Shown: one piece after another, positions 53,348 through 61,540 of the stretch
Numbering within the stretch: position 1 is the stretch's first letter
Layout: every line of letters starts with the position of its first letter
Assembly (NCBI RefSeq): GCF_025995235.1
Contig: NZ_BAPT01000050.1
Location: 175,561 to 239,560, forward strand
Source of the DNA: Ameyamaea chiangmaiensis
GTDB lineage: Bacteria; Pseudomonadota; Alphaproteobacteria; Acetobacterales; Acetobacteraceae
Direction: 5' to 3'
Length of the DNA: 64,000 nucleotides
Position numbers and translations under genes: made by a program
The notes under the pieces: model-generated
What the model was told of the DNA's origin: nothing
The model's input: the letters and a program-made list of their open reading frames with translations, nothing else
Database searches by the model: none

Positions 53348-54286
53348 ATGACGCAGAAAAACAAAACAGCATGGAACCGTGAAAACTGGCCTATCGCCGC
53401 AGCGATGATTCAGTATCCAAATGTTCTTCCTGATGGCTCTTCCGTCCAGGAGCAGACGGCCGAACAATGGGCAGAGACTCTTTCTGACGTCACAGAACTG
53501 GGCTTCACGGAGTTGGACCCGACTGATTCGTGGCTCCGTATCGCCGACCTTTCGCCATCCCGATTGGACGAGTTCCTGAGCGTGACGCGAGCGGCTGGCC
53601 TTTCGATCCCGGCGATTTCGACGGCTAGACGGTCCGTCATTGACCCGAATCATGGAGCGGACTATCTCCGCTACTTACACCGGGTGATCGACACGGCTGC
53701 TGCGATTGGTGCCAAGGAAATCGCAGTTGGGCTATCGGCCCCGCTATCAGACGACCAAAAAAAAGCGCTTTGGTTCTGGACAGCAAAAGGACACGTTGAT
53801 TCTCCGGATCCCGCGGTTTGGAAGTTGGCTGTCGAGAGAATACGCGATCTTGGACAGCATGCTGGTAGCGTCGGCGTGACCATCTCCCTTGAGATGTATG
53901 AAGATACGTATCTCGGAACAGCTGATAGCTCCGTGCGTTTTGTGGAGGATGTGAATCATTCTGCCGTAGGGCTCAACGCCGATATTGGAAACCTCATACG
54001 ATTGCATCGCCCGGTTGAACACTGGAGCGAAATGATGCGTAAGGTGGCCCCGTTCCTTCGTTACTGGCACGTTAAAAATTATATTAGAGATGAAGATGCA
54101 GTGACTGGCACCGTTTCTACGTCTCCGGCACCCATGGAATTTGGGCTCATTAACTATCGTCAGGCAATAAAAACGGCGCTACAGCATGGATTTCAGAGCG
54201 CCTTTCTCGTCGAACACTATGGCGGTGACGGTCTTAGCGTTGCAGCGCGCAACCGTGACTATATCCGAACCTTGCTTCCTCGATAA
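53348..54286 (+). CDS. Xylose-isomerase-like TIM-barrel sugar isomerase/epimerase
   Basis: A 312-residue AP-endonuclease-2/xylose-isomerase-type TIM barrel. Segments such as GFTELDPTDSWLRI, ISLEMYEDTYLG (probable metal-binding Glu), VGLNADIGNLIRLHRP, RYWHVKNYI (probable metal-binding His) and FLVEHYGG match the metal-dependent family. It probably interconverts 2- and 3-oxo acids or ketose forms. AAAGGA lies ahead of ATG 53348, eleven bases after the transporter. It is not closely OtnI-like on what I can see, so the reaction is unassigned. Confidence 0.8.
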   Translation: MTQKNKTAWNRENWPIAAAMIQYPNVLPDGSSVQEQTAEQWAETLSDVTELGFTELDPTDSWLRIADLSPSRLDEFLSVTRAAGLSIPAISTARRSVIDPNHGADYLRYLHRVIDTAAAIGAKEIAVGLSAPLSDDQKKALWFWTAKGHVDSPDPAVWKLAVERIRDLGQHAGSVGVTISLEMYEDTYLGTADSSVRFVEDVNHSAVGLNADIGNLIRLHRPVEHWSEMMRKVAPFLRYWHVKNYIRDEDAVTGTVSTSPAPMEFGLINYRQAIKTALQHGFQSAFLVEHYGGDGLSVAARNRDYIRTLLPR

Positions 54287-54299
54287 GGATATAGAAGCA

Positions 54300-55286
54300 A
54301 TGAACAGATTCGAAATGAAACTAGCGCGTATGCGGGAAGGGAACGATACGCGGAAGGACTTCATTCTCGCTGATGCTAAAGACGCAGACACGGCAGGTGG
54401 CCTGACCTCCATGGGACGCCGTCTCGGCGTGCTGCCGGCAGGCGTATCAGCGTTCCGGTCCCGTGCTGAGTTTCTAGACGACATACGGCGCATCATTAAA
54501 CAAGACGTTGTCGATATCGTTCTGGGATCAGCCTCAAATATTGAAGCTCTTCTGAAAGAAGACGCGTTCGCTCAAAGTGGCATACAGCACGCAGTGCGTA
54601 TGAACGACACGTCCGATCTGTGGCGTGTCCGAGGCGCAACGTTCGGCGCGCAGCCGTCCGTCCCTTTCCGCAGCGCCTCACTCAAACGCGTACAGGCGCC
54701 TATCGGTCTGTACTCACTGACCTTCAATGGTGAAGCCGACCATGATGCGCAATTGCTCGAACGCTTTGCCGCATTCCGGGAGGAGGCAATTGAGCGCGGG
54801 TTTACTTATTTTCTTGAGGTATTCAATCCTATCGAGGGCAAAATCTCCCCCTCTGATTACGGTTCCTTTCTGAATGACATGATTACCCGGCTCCTTGCAG
54901 GCCTCTGTCAGATTGAACAGCCTGCTTTTCTGAAAATTGCCTTCAATGGCGGGGGAGCCATCAGCGAACTTGCGCAGTTCGATCCGGCAACGATCATCGG
55001 GATTATGGGCGGTGGCAGCGGAACATCGCGTGATTGCTTTGAACTTCTGCATCAGGCTCAGAAGCATGGTGCAAGGGCCGCCCTTTTCGGTCGCAAGATT
55101 GTCGACGCTGAAGAGCCGGTATCGTTCATTGGTGTCATGCGTAAATTACTCGACGGCGTGTATGGACCTGTCGAGGCTGTGCACGATTACCATGATGCTT
55201 TGGAACGTGCGAATCTATCTCCTATTCGTAATCGAGAGGCAGACCTGACGGTAACCGAGGAATTACTGAGACCTGAAGCGGCTTGA
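54300..55286 (+). CDS. Class I aldolase-like TIM-barrel protein
   Basis: A 328-residue protein I could not match to a named enzyme. Features suggest a DeoC/LacD-type class I aldolase: a candidate Schiff-base lysine at Lys212 (FLKIAFNG), a glycine-rich phosphate-binding-type loop (GIMGGGSGTSRD) and a late strand ALFGRKI. It would cleave or form a carbon-carbon bond of a phosphorylated ketose. It starts 14 bases after the isomerase, preceded by AAGGAT, and is followed by the kinase. An aldolase acting on a kinase product fits the context well, but this is inference. Confidence 0.65.
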   Translation: MNRFEMKLARMREGNDTRKDFILADAKDADTAGGLTSMGRRLGVLPAGVSAFRSRAEFLDDIRRIIKQDVVDIVLGSASNIEALLKEDAFAQSGIQHAVRMNDTSDLWRVRGATFGAQPSVPFRSASLKRVQAPIGLYSLTFNGEADHDAQLLERFAAFREEAIERGFTYFLEVFNPIEGKISPSDYGSFLNDMITRLLAGLCQIEQPAFLKIAFNGGGAISELAQFDPATIIGIMGGGSGTSRDCFELLHQAQKHGARAALFGRKIVDAEEPVSFIGVMRKLLDGVYGPVEAVHDYHDALERANLSPIRNREADLTVTEELLRPEAA

Positions 55287-55334
55287 ACGTCACATATAAA
55301 TATTAAAATAAGTTCTCCGGACGGGACGGGTTCT

Positions 55335-57056
55335 ATGACAAAAATTTTCGACAAACCTGAAGAATTCGCAGCAACAGGTCTGCGAGCATTTAATCATATA
55401 TTTCAGGATGTGGTGCGACCTGTCGCGGGTGGCGCGCTACGTGCGATCTCCGGACGAAAGGGCAAAGTCACTTTACTGGTGGGGGGAGGTTCTGGTCATT
55501 ATCCTACGTTTTGTGGCTACGTTGGCGAAGGCTTTGCTGATGCGGTCGTGATGGGCGACGTTTTTGCATCACCATCTACCAAATCAGTTCTGGATATCGC
55601 CCGAATCGCCCACTGCGGTGGCGGTATTGTCATGGGTTTTGGCAATTACGCTGGCGATAATCTGAACTTTGGCATCGCTGCGGAGCGGTTGCGTGCCGAG
55701 GGCATTGATACTCGTATCGTGACCACGACAGATGACGTGGCGAGCGCCCCCTCCGATGCTCATCGCAAAAGACGTGGTGTGGCTGGCGATATTGTTGTTT
55801 TCAAGATCATGGGGGCAGCCGCTGACGATGGCATAGATATCGATGGTGTCGAAAAAATTGGTTGGCTTGCCAATGATCAGACTCGCTCCTTTGGGGTGGC
55901 ATTTGATGGCTGCACGCTGCCTGGAGAAAGCGACAAGCTATTTCATGTGGCAGAGGGTCGCATGGCCCTTGGGTTGGGTATTCACGGCGAACCAGGCATT
56001 GCTGAAATGGACTTCGCCAAGCCCTCGGAAATAGCACGCTTGATGTTTGAACGTGTCGTTGGCGAGGCCCCAGTTTCTTCTTCTCGGGTAGCTGTTGTGC
56101 TGAATGGTTTCGGCTCCACGAAACTTGAAGAGTTATTCGTTTTATGGGCTGAGTTGGAACCTCTCTTTTCAGCGAAGGGGCTGACGATTGTAGCACCTTT
56201 GGTGGGTGAATATGCCACGAGTCTGGACATGGCCGGCTGCTCTTTGACAGTAACGTGGCTCGATGAGACCTTGGAACGTTACTGGCGTGCACCCGTCAAT
56301 TCTCCTGCATTGAGACGCCCTCTGATTGAGACTGAGTGGGTTCCAATGAATGCGCAGCATGTAGAACGCGTTGAACCAACCTATGCTGTCGAGCCTTCCG
56401 CAGTCGGCCGCGCTGCTGGTGCATGCGTCGGCAAAGCGCTTGAAGCTCTTGCATCAGCACTGGCCGAGGCAGAAGAACGTCTGGGCAAGATCGATGCGGC
56501 AGCCGGGGATGGCGACCATGGGCAAGGTATGGCACGTGGGTCCTCTGCAGCGGCGGAAGCGGCGAAGAAGGCGGTCGCCGCGGGAGCTGGTCCGGAGACT
56601 GTTCTTGCAGCCGCAGCAGACGCATGGGCCGAACGGGCGGGTGGAACGTCTGGAGCTCTATGGGGTGAGGGCTTGCGCGCGTTTAGCAGTGAACTCGACG
56701 ATGCCGCTACGCCAACTGCGCATGCTCTAAGACAGGGTGTAAGACGCATGTATGAGCGGATTACCCAAATCGGAAAAGCCAAGCCCGGTGATAAGACCAT
56801 CGTGGACGCGCTGGCACCGTTTGTCGAAACGTTCGAATCAGCGCTTGGTGACGGCCAGCCTCTTGTCAAGGCGTGGCAAAGAGCGGCAGAAGCCGCTGAG
56901 GCGGCGGCACAAGCGACCAAGGACCTGATGCCAGGCCTAGGACGTGCGAAGACACATGGAAAAGCCAGCTTAGGTCACCCTGACGCAGGGGCGATTTCGA
57001 TGGCCCTCAGCGCCGAAGTAATAGGTAGTTTTCTTTCGACAAAAATTTCTAAATAA
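55335..57056 (+). CDS. Dihydroxyacetone-kinase-family (DAK) sugar kinase, ATP-dependent fused form
   Basis: A 573-residue single-chain DhaK-DhaL kinase. The DhaK half has GGGSGHYPTFCGYVGEG (GGGSGH at 50-55) and His217 in GLGIHGEPG, the residue that binds the ketose covalently. The DhaL half (from about residue 370) has AAAGDGDHGQGM and GGTSGALWGEG for Mg-ATP. In other bacteria such kinases phosphorylate dihydroxyacetone, D- or L-erythrulose, or apulose. In this cluster a four-carbon ketose such as erythrulose is the most plausible substrate. Confidence 0.88.
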   Translation: MTKIFDKPEEFAATGLRAFNHIFQDVVRPVAGGALRAISGRKGKVTLLVGGGSGHYPTFCGYVGEGFADAVVMGDVFASPSTKSVLDIARIAHCGGGIVMGFGNYAGDNLNFGIAAERLRAEGIDTRIVTTTDDVASAPSDAHRKRRGVAGDIVVFKIMGAAADDGIDIDGVEKIGWLANDQTRSFGVAFDGCTLPGESDKLFHVAEGRMALGLGIHGEPGIAEMDFAKPSEIARLMFERVVGEAPVSSSRVAVVLNGFGSTKLEELFVLWAELEPLFSAKGLTIVAPLVGEYATSLDMAGCSLTVTWLDETLERYWRAPVNSPALRRPLIETEWVPMNAQHVERVEPTYAVEPSAVGRAAGACVGKALEALASALAEAEERLGKIDAAAGDGDHGQGMARGSSAAAEAAKKAVAAGAGPETVLAAAADAWAERAGGTSGALWGEGLRAFSSELDDAATPTAHALRQGVRRMYERITQIGKAKPGDKTIVDALAPFVETFESALGDGQPLVKAWQRAAEAAEAAAQATKDLMPGLGRAKTHGKASLGHPDAGAISMALSAEVIGSFLSTKISK

Positions 57057-57094
57057 ATAGAATTAAAAAAACAAAGAATGGGAAGAAACCCGTC

Positions 57095-58099
57095 ATGTCT
57101 ACAAAAGTAATGCCCTCAAGAGCAGATTTATTTACGCGTCGATCAGTGCTGGCAGCCTCGGCTGGTGTTGCCAGTACAGCGTTTTTCGGTCAGTCCGTTC
57201 ATGCCACTGAGAGTGGAAATAGGACTCACATTATCGACACACATGTTCATTTATTCGACGTTGCCGGGTCTGAAAAGGCAATGTGGCCAACTCCCGATCA
57301 TCCAGCATATGGACTAAATGGTACATCTCTTCCCACCGCTCTCGCCACTTTGGAGCGCCCCTATGGGATCACCGGGGCCATAGCGGTCGAAGCATCTCCG
57401 CGACCGGAGGACAATGTATGGCTTCGCGAGCAGGTCACGAACTCGCCTTTTATGGTTGGTTTTATTACCAGCCATGCCCCTGGTAGTCCAGATTTCCGAC
57501 GACAACTTCACGACTTTAGTCGAAGCGATCTATTTCTTGGAGTCAGACACGGAAATCTCTGGAACAGGGATATTGCTGCACAAGCAGGTGACCGTCACTT
57601 TCTGGATGATCTAGCGGCTCTTCGAGATTCGGGCAGGGTATTGGAGACGGCTAATCCAGACCTGCGCTTGGTCCAAGCTGTTATTTCTTTGTCACGAAAG
57701 ATACCTGACCTTCCGATCGTCATCGATCACATGCCGAATATCCGCCTTGGGCACGGCGAATATTCTGCGTATCTAGACGCGTTAAGAGAACTTCGTGACC
57801 TACCGAATGTGGCAACCAAGTTGGCTGAAGCCGCACAAATCTATGTGGATCCCTCTGAGCGCTTTAAGCGCGCGCTTTATCAGAGTACGATTGACATGCT
57901 TTACGACACCTTCGGCGAGGATCGCGTGCTCTTTGGAAGCGATTATCCAAACAGTAATATTCTTGGACCATTCAAGGATGTAATCGATTTTGAGCTTCAT
58001 TTACTGGTCGACAAGAGTGAGGCCCAGAGGCGTAAGTTCTACAGCGCCAACGCGGCCAGGATCTACCGTTTCAAAGCACGCCAACCTGATCAAGGGTAG
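57095..58099 (+). CDS. Tat-exported amidohydrolase-2-family lactonase (COG3618 type)
   Basis: A 334-residue TIM-barrel metal hydrolase with a twin-arginine signal (Arg15-Arg16 in TRRSVLAASAG), so it works in the periplasm. The metal site includes His50-x-His52 (IDTHVHLFD) and Asp283 (FGSDYPN). Relatives hydrolyse sugar lactones such as L-fuconolactone or 4-sulfomuconolactone. GGGAAG lies before ATG 57095. Next to a periplasmic PQQ dehydrogenase it would open a lactone formed by oxidation of a sugar or polyol. Export of this family is unusual; most known members are cytoplasmic. Confidence 0.8.
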   Translation: MSTKVMPSRADLFTRRSVLAASAGVASTAFFGQSVHATESGNRTHIIDTHVHLFDVAGSEKAMWPTPDHPAYGLNGTSLPTALATLERPYGITGAIAVEASPRPEDNVWLREQVTNSPFMVGFITSHAPGSPDFRRQLHDFSRSDLFLGVRHGNLWNRDIAAQAGDRHFLDDLAALRDSGRVLETANPDLRLVQAVISLSRKIPDLPIVIDHMPNIRLGHGEYSAYLDALRELRDLPNVATKLAEAAQIYVDPSERFKRALYQSTIDMLYDTFGEDRVLFGSDYPNSNILGPFKDVIDFELHLLVDKSEAQRRKFYSANAARIYRFKARQPDQG

Positions 58100-58214
58100 T
58101 GAGAGCACGCGACATAGTGAAACCCTTCGATCCATATTTTTTGGTATTTTCAAATACGGTCGTTAAGGGGCGGGTATAGCCAATATTTTGTCGCTCTTGT
58201 TGAAGGATGGCTTA

Positions 58215-58568
58215 ATGCAAAAGTTTTATTCTCGAACGGCTTGGCCAGCTGTTGTGTCAGCAATATTGCTTGCTCTCACCGGCGTCGGCATAGGCGTGCC
58301 GGGGACATATCTCGCAGTACTTGGTGGTTCCTGGTACTATATGATTTCTGGCGTAGTGCTGGTGCTCGCCTCTGTACTTGTGTGGCGGCGACGCCTCTCA
58401 GGCCTCTGGCTCTATATGGTTTTTTTTACGGGGACGATTCTCTGGTCCCTATGGGAAGTCGGTATGGACGCTTGGGCACTCATGCCTCGCCTCGCATATT
58501 TTGCTTTTGGAGCTATGTGGCTGATGACACCCTGGGTACGTCGCAGCCTGTACAGAGGACAGCAGTAA
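58215..58568 (+). CDS. sldB: Membrane anchor subunit of a PQQ dehydrogenase (SldB-like)
   Basis: A 117-residue hydrophobic protein with about four membrane spans, equivalent to the N-terminal membrane domain of membrane glucose dehydrogenase (GVPGTYLAVLGGSWYYM, WRRRLSGLWLY). In acetic acid bacteria such a separate small subunit is SldB, which anchors and activates SldA. GAAGGA lies eight bases ahead of ATG 58215. Its stop is one base before the large-subunit start, so the two are coupled. Confidence 0.85.
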   Translation: MQKFYSRTAWPAVVSAILLALTGVGIGVPGTYLAVLGGSWYYMISGVVLVLASVLVWRRRLSGLWLYMVFFTGTILWSLWEVGMDAWALMPRLAYFAFGAMWLMTPWVRRSLYRGQQ

Positions 58569-58569
58569 C

Positions 58570-60633
58570 ATGAATAAATCCTCATTTTTTCTGGCTGCCA
58601 CGTTTCTCTCATCAGTGCATCTGGCGTTTGCGCAGTCCTCGCCAAATTCACCTGCTACGGCGATGTCGCTGGGTACCCCCGACACATCGTCTCAATCATC
58701 ACCACAGGCATCTCCGTTCGCGGCTTCGGGCACCTCAGGGGATGTCGCTGCGCATCCTGGAGAGTGGACCCACTACGGTAACAGTGCGTATGGCACACGC
58801 TACTCACCGCTGAGCGATATTACCCCACAAAATGTGGGTAGGTTGACTCAGGCTTGGGTATACCATTCTGGGATGAAGCCGGCGGGCGCGTCCATGAACG
58901 GTGGCCTGGAAGTAACGCCACTGATGGTGGACAACAAACTCTACGGGTGTACAGCTTACAACACGATCTTTGCTTTAGACCCCAATACCGGCAAGGAGGT
59001 GTGGAAATACGATCCTAAAGTCGACTCGCGGGGTGTGAGCCACCCGGTGTGCAGAGGTGTCGCTTTTTATCGTGTTCCGGCCAATATTTCGGTGCCTGAC
59101 TGCCAGACGCGTATTCTGACGGCGACGATAGATAATCGCTTGATTGCTATCGATGCAAAAACTGGAGAAAAATGCAGGAGCTTTGGTAAAAATGGAGAAG
59201 TTAACCTTCTCGATCACATGGGTGATTTCCCAAGAGGCTGGTCATACCCTACGTCGCCGCCGACGATCGTTCGCGATACCGCTGTGGTCGGTGCGTTAGT
59301 GATCGATAACCAGTCGACAAAAGTACCTCCTGGCGTTGTCCGAGGCTTTGACGTCGTTACGGGAGCATTCAAATGGGCGTTTGATGTTGCGCATCCAGAC
59401 GACCATTCTGAACCCGGCCCTGGCAAGACCTACACGCCATCGACGCCCAATTCCTGGACTGTTGCGAGCGCTGACGATGGTTTGGGTCTCGTGTATGTGC
59501 CCATGGGGAACGGCAGCCCCGATTATTTTGGTGGAAACCGCACACTCGAAACGGACAAATATTCCTCATCAGTCGTTGCCCTCGACGCTGAAACAGGTGC
59601 AGTGCGATGGCATTTTCAAGCCATACATCATGATCTATGGGATTACGATTTGGCGGCCCAACCCGTGTTGACCGATATCTCGACAGAGAGCGGAACGATA
59701 CCTGGCCTATTACTGCCGACAAAAACTGGACAAATTTTTGTTCTGGACCGCCGTACCGGAAAGCCCCTGTCGAAAATTGCAGAGAAGCCGGTACCTCTAT
59801 CGGAAATCGCTGGAGAAAAGTCGTCACCTACTCAACCATTTTCTATCGACATGCCATCCTTTGCTGGACCGGACTTGTCCGAAGCCGATATGTGGGGCGT
59901 GACACCATTTGATCAATTGTATTGCCGGATAAAATATAAGCTTGCCGAATATAAAGGAATTTTTACCCCGCTTCGCACCGGGCCATCCGTTCGTACGCCC
60001 GGAGAATTAGGGGGAATCGACTGGGGCAGCGTCTCAGTTGATGAAGATCATGGTATCATGATTGTTAATTCAAACCTGATGGCTGATTACGACGAACTTA
60101 TTTCTCGGCAAGAAGCCGACAAGGAACATTTATATCCCGCAGCCAATCCACTTGGTGAAAACGCACCGGGAGCGGCGATGGCTGGCACACCGTATGGTGT
60201 TCACTGGGGAGCTTTCCTTACGCCCTTGCATATTCCCTGTCAGAAGCCACCTTACGGATTTCTGAGTGCTGTCGATCTGAAAACGCACAAACTGCTGTGG
60301 AAAAAGCGTCTCGGTAATGCTGCGAACTCAGGGCCTTGGGGAATAGCGAGTCATATTCCTTTACCTCTTGGAACTCCGAATATTGGCGGATCAATAGTTA
60401 CTAAGGGTGGGCTAATATTTATAGCTGCGACGCAGGATCAGTATTTTCGTGCGGTAGATATAAAAACAGGAAAAACTTTATGGAGTGAGCAACTCCCCGC
60501 GGGGGGGCATTCCACTCCTATTACCTACAAAACTGACGATGGAAGCCAGTTCGTCCTCATCGCAGCCGGAGGCAACTTGTCCATGCAAACGACCGTAGGG
60601 GACGAGTTGATAGCCTTCAAAGTCAAAGAATAA
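58570..60633 (+). CDS. sldA: PQQ-dependent periplasmic dehydrogenase, catalytic subunit (SldA-like)
   Basis: A 687-residue quinoprotein with a signal peptide (MNKSSFFLAATFLSS, cleaved near AFA), a Ser/Thr/Pro-rich linker, and an eight-bladed PQQ propeller. The family landmarks are YGNSAYGTRYSPLSDIT, AIHHDLWDYDL (His353-His354, Asp358, Asp360) and GGSIVTKGG. Gluconobacter SldA is longer (about 740), but the two-subunit arrangement is the same. It oxidises polyols or sugars on the periplasmic face and passes electrons to ubiquinone through its anchor. Substrate could be erythritol, arabitol or a tetrose; only assay can tell. Confidence 0.88.
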   Translation: MNKSSFFLAATFLSSVHLAFAQSSPNSPATAMSLGTPDTSSQSSPQASPFAASGTSGDVAAHPGEWTHYGNSAYGTRYSPLSDITPQNVGRLTQAWVYHSGMKPAGASMNGGLEVTPLMVDNKLYGCTAYNTIFALDPNTGKEVWKYDPKVDSRGVSHPVCRGVAFYRVPANISVPDCQTRILTATIDNRLIAIDAKTGEKCRSFGKNGEVNLLDHMGDFPRGWSYPTSPPTIVRDTAVVGALVIDNQSTKVPPGVVRGFDVVTGAFKWAFDVAHPDDHSEPGPGKTYTPSTPNSWTVASADDGLGLVYVPMGNGSPDYFGGNRTLETDKYSSSVVALDAETGAVRWHFQAIHHDLWDYDLAAQPVLTDISTESGTIPGLLLPTKTGQIFVLDRRTGKPLSKIAEKPVPLSEIAGEKSSPTQPFSIDMPSFAGPDLSEADMWGVTPFDQLYCRIKYKLAEYKGIFTPLRTGPSVRTPGELGGIDWGSVSVDEDHGIMIVNSNLMADYDELISRQEADKEHLYPAANPLGENAPGAAMAGTPYGVHWGAFLTPLHIPCQKPPYGFLSAVDLKTHKLLWKKRLGNAANSGPWGIASHIPLPLGTPNIGGSIVTKGGLIFIAATQDQYFRAVDIKTGKTLWSEQLPAGGHSTPITYKTDDGSQFVLIAAGGNLSMQTTVGDELIAFKVKE

Positions 60634-60650
60634 ATTTTCTAGAATTGTTT

Positions 60651-61187
60651 CTCTCGGAGTGAACTCAGGTCTGAGATGTAATCACTGACCTGTCCTGCTG
60701 TCATGAAAAAGCTCAGCGGTCGTCCGTTCTGATCGGTGACCGCATGCAGCTTCGTGTTCATGCCACCTTTTGTCCGTCCGATCAGTCGCCCTGGATCCCC
60801 CTTTTTAGCCTCAGGCTCGAAGCCGTGCGGTGCACCTTGAGATAGGTCGCATCAATCATGATCGTCTGAGGCTCTGCCTTTCCGGTAGACAGGCCATCCA
60901 TCATCCGCATGAAAATGCCCATGGCGCCCCAGCGTTTCCAACGGTTGTAGAGCGTCTTGTGTGGACCGTATCCCCGGGGCGCATCGCGCCAGCGCAAGCC
61001 GTTTCGATTGACAAAAATAATGCCGCTCAGCACACGGCGGTCATCAACGCAGGCTCTACCATGGCTCTTGGGAAAGAACGGCCGCAGACGCTTCATTTGT
61101 TCGTCCGTCAGCCAAAACAGGTCGCTCATCTTCAGTCTCCTCAAGGAGCCTGAATCACATCCAGCCACTCATATCAATGGGTCCTGA
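60651..61187 (-). mobile_element. IS5-family element, truncated at its 3' end
   Basis: On the minus strand the first frame (61129-60782) reads the IS5-type N-terminus MSDLFWLTDEQMKRLRPFFP, RRVLSGIIFVNRNGLRWRD, GPHKTLYNRWKRWG. The second frame continues RLIGRTKGGMNTKLHAVTDQ and ends at about 60651 without the remaining catalytic part or the second terminal repeat. The outer end near 61187 begins after TTAG, a typical IS5 target. Truncation at the sldA side marks the right border of the island. Confidence 0.85.
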
Positions 61188-61189
61188 GC

Positions 61190-61540
61190 CTAACGGCATG
61201 ACGCCACAGGCTTTCGCTCAACATGGCAAAGCGGCATACAGCAACCCACAGACCCTAACTCAGAACTGAGGGCTCGTTCGGCGCCTCGGACCGGCAGGGA
61301 CGACAGCTCGCCGGGCTGCACGTAACCCAGCATCCAACTCATGGTGAGCAGATAGACCCCGATCGACAGGGCGAACCGCATTGGTTTTCGCGCCACCGGC
61401 TCGCCCTTGATCCGCCGGGCATCGAGAGCCGTCCAGAGCGACCCGACCGGCACCAGGGCGAGAGCGATCAGGCCGCCGAACGCGAGCCACGCCTGCGGGA
61501 ACCATCTAGCCAGCGTGGTCAGGACCGCATGCCCGATCAT
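61190..61540 (-). pseudogene. Small membrane protein truncated by the IS5 element
   Basis: The first 90 residues (WFPQAWLAFGGLIALALVPV, LDARRIKGEPVARKPMRFAL, IGVYLLTMSWMLGYVQPGE) form three membrane spans with a basic loop. The last residues (CMPLCHVERKPVASCR) run into the IS5 border and are not natural protein, so the gene is cut. The ATG overlaps the stop of the quinone-oxidoreductase gene (ATGA), so the pair formed an operon. Family unknown. Confidence 0.6.

Noticed and set aside
49122..61190. Interpreting the whole region as an intact composite transposon
   Set aside because: The two flanking elements belong to different families (IS630 and IS5) and both are truncated, so they mark borders rather than form a mobile unit.
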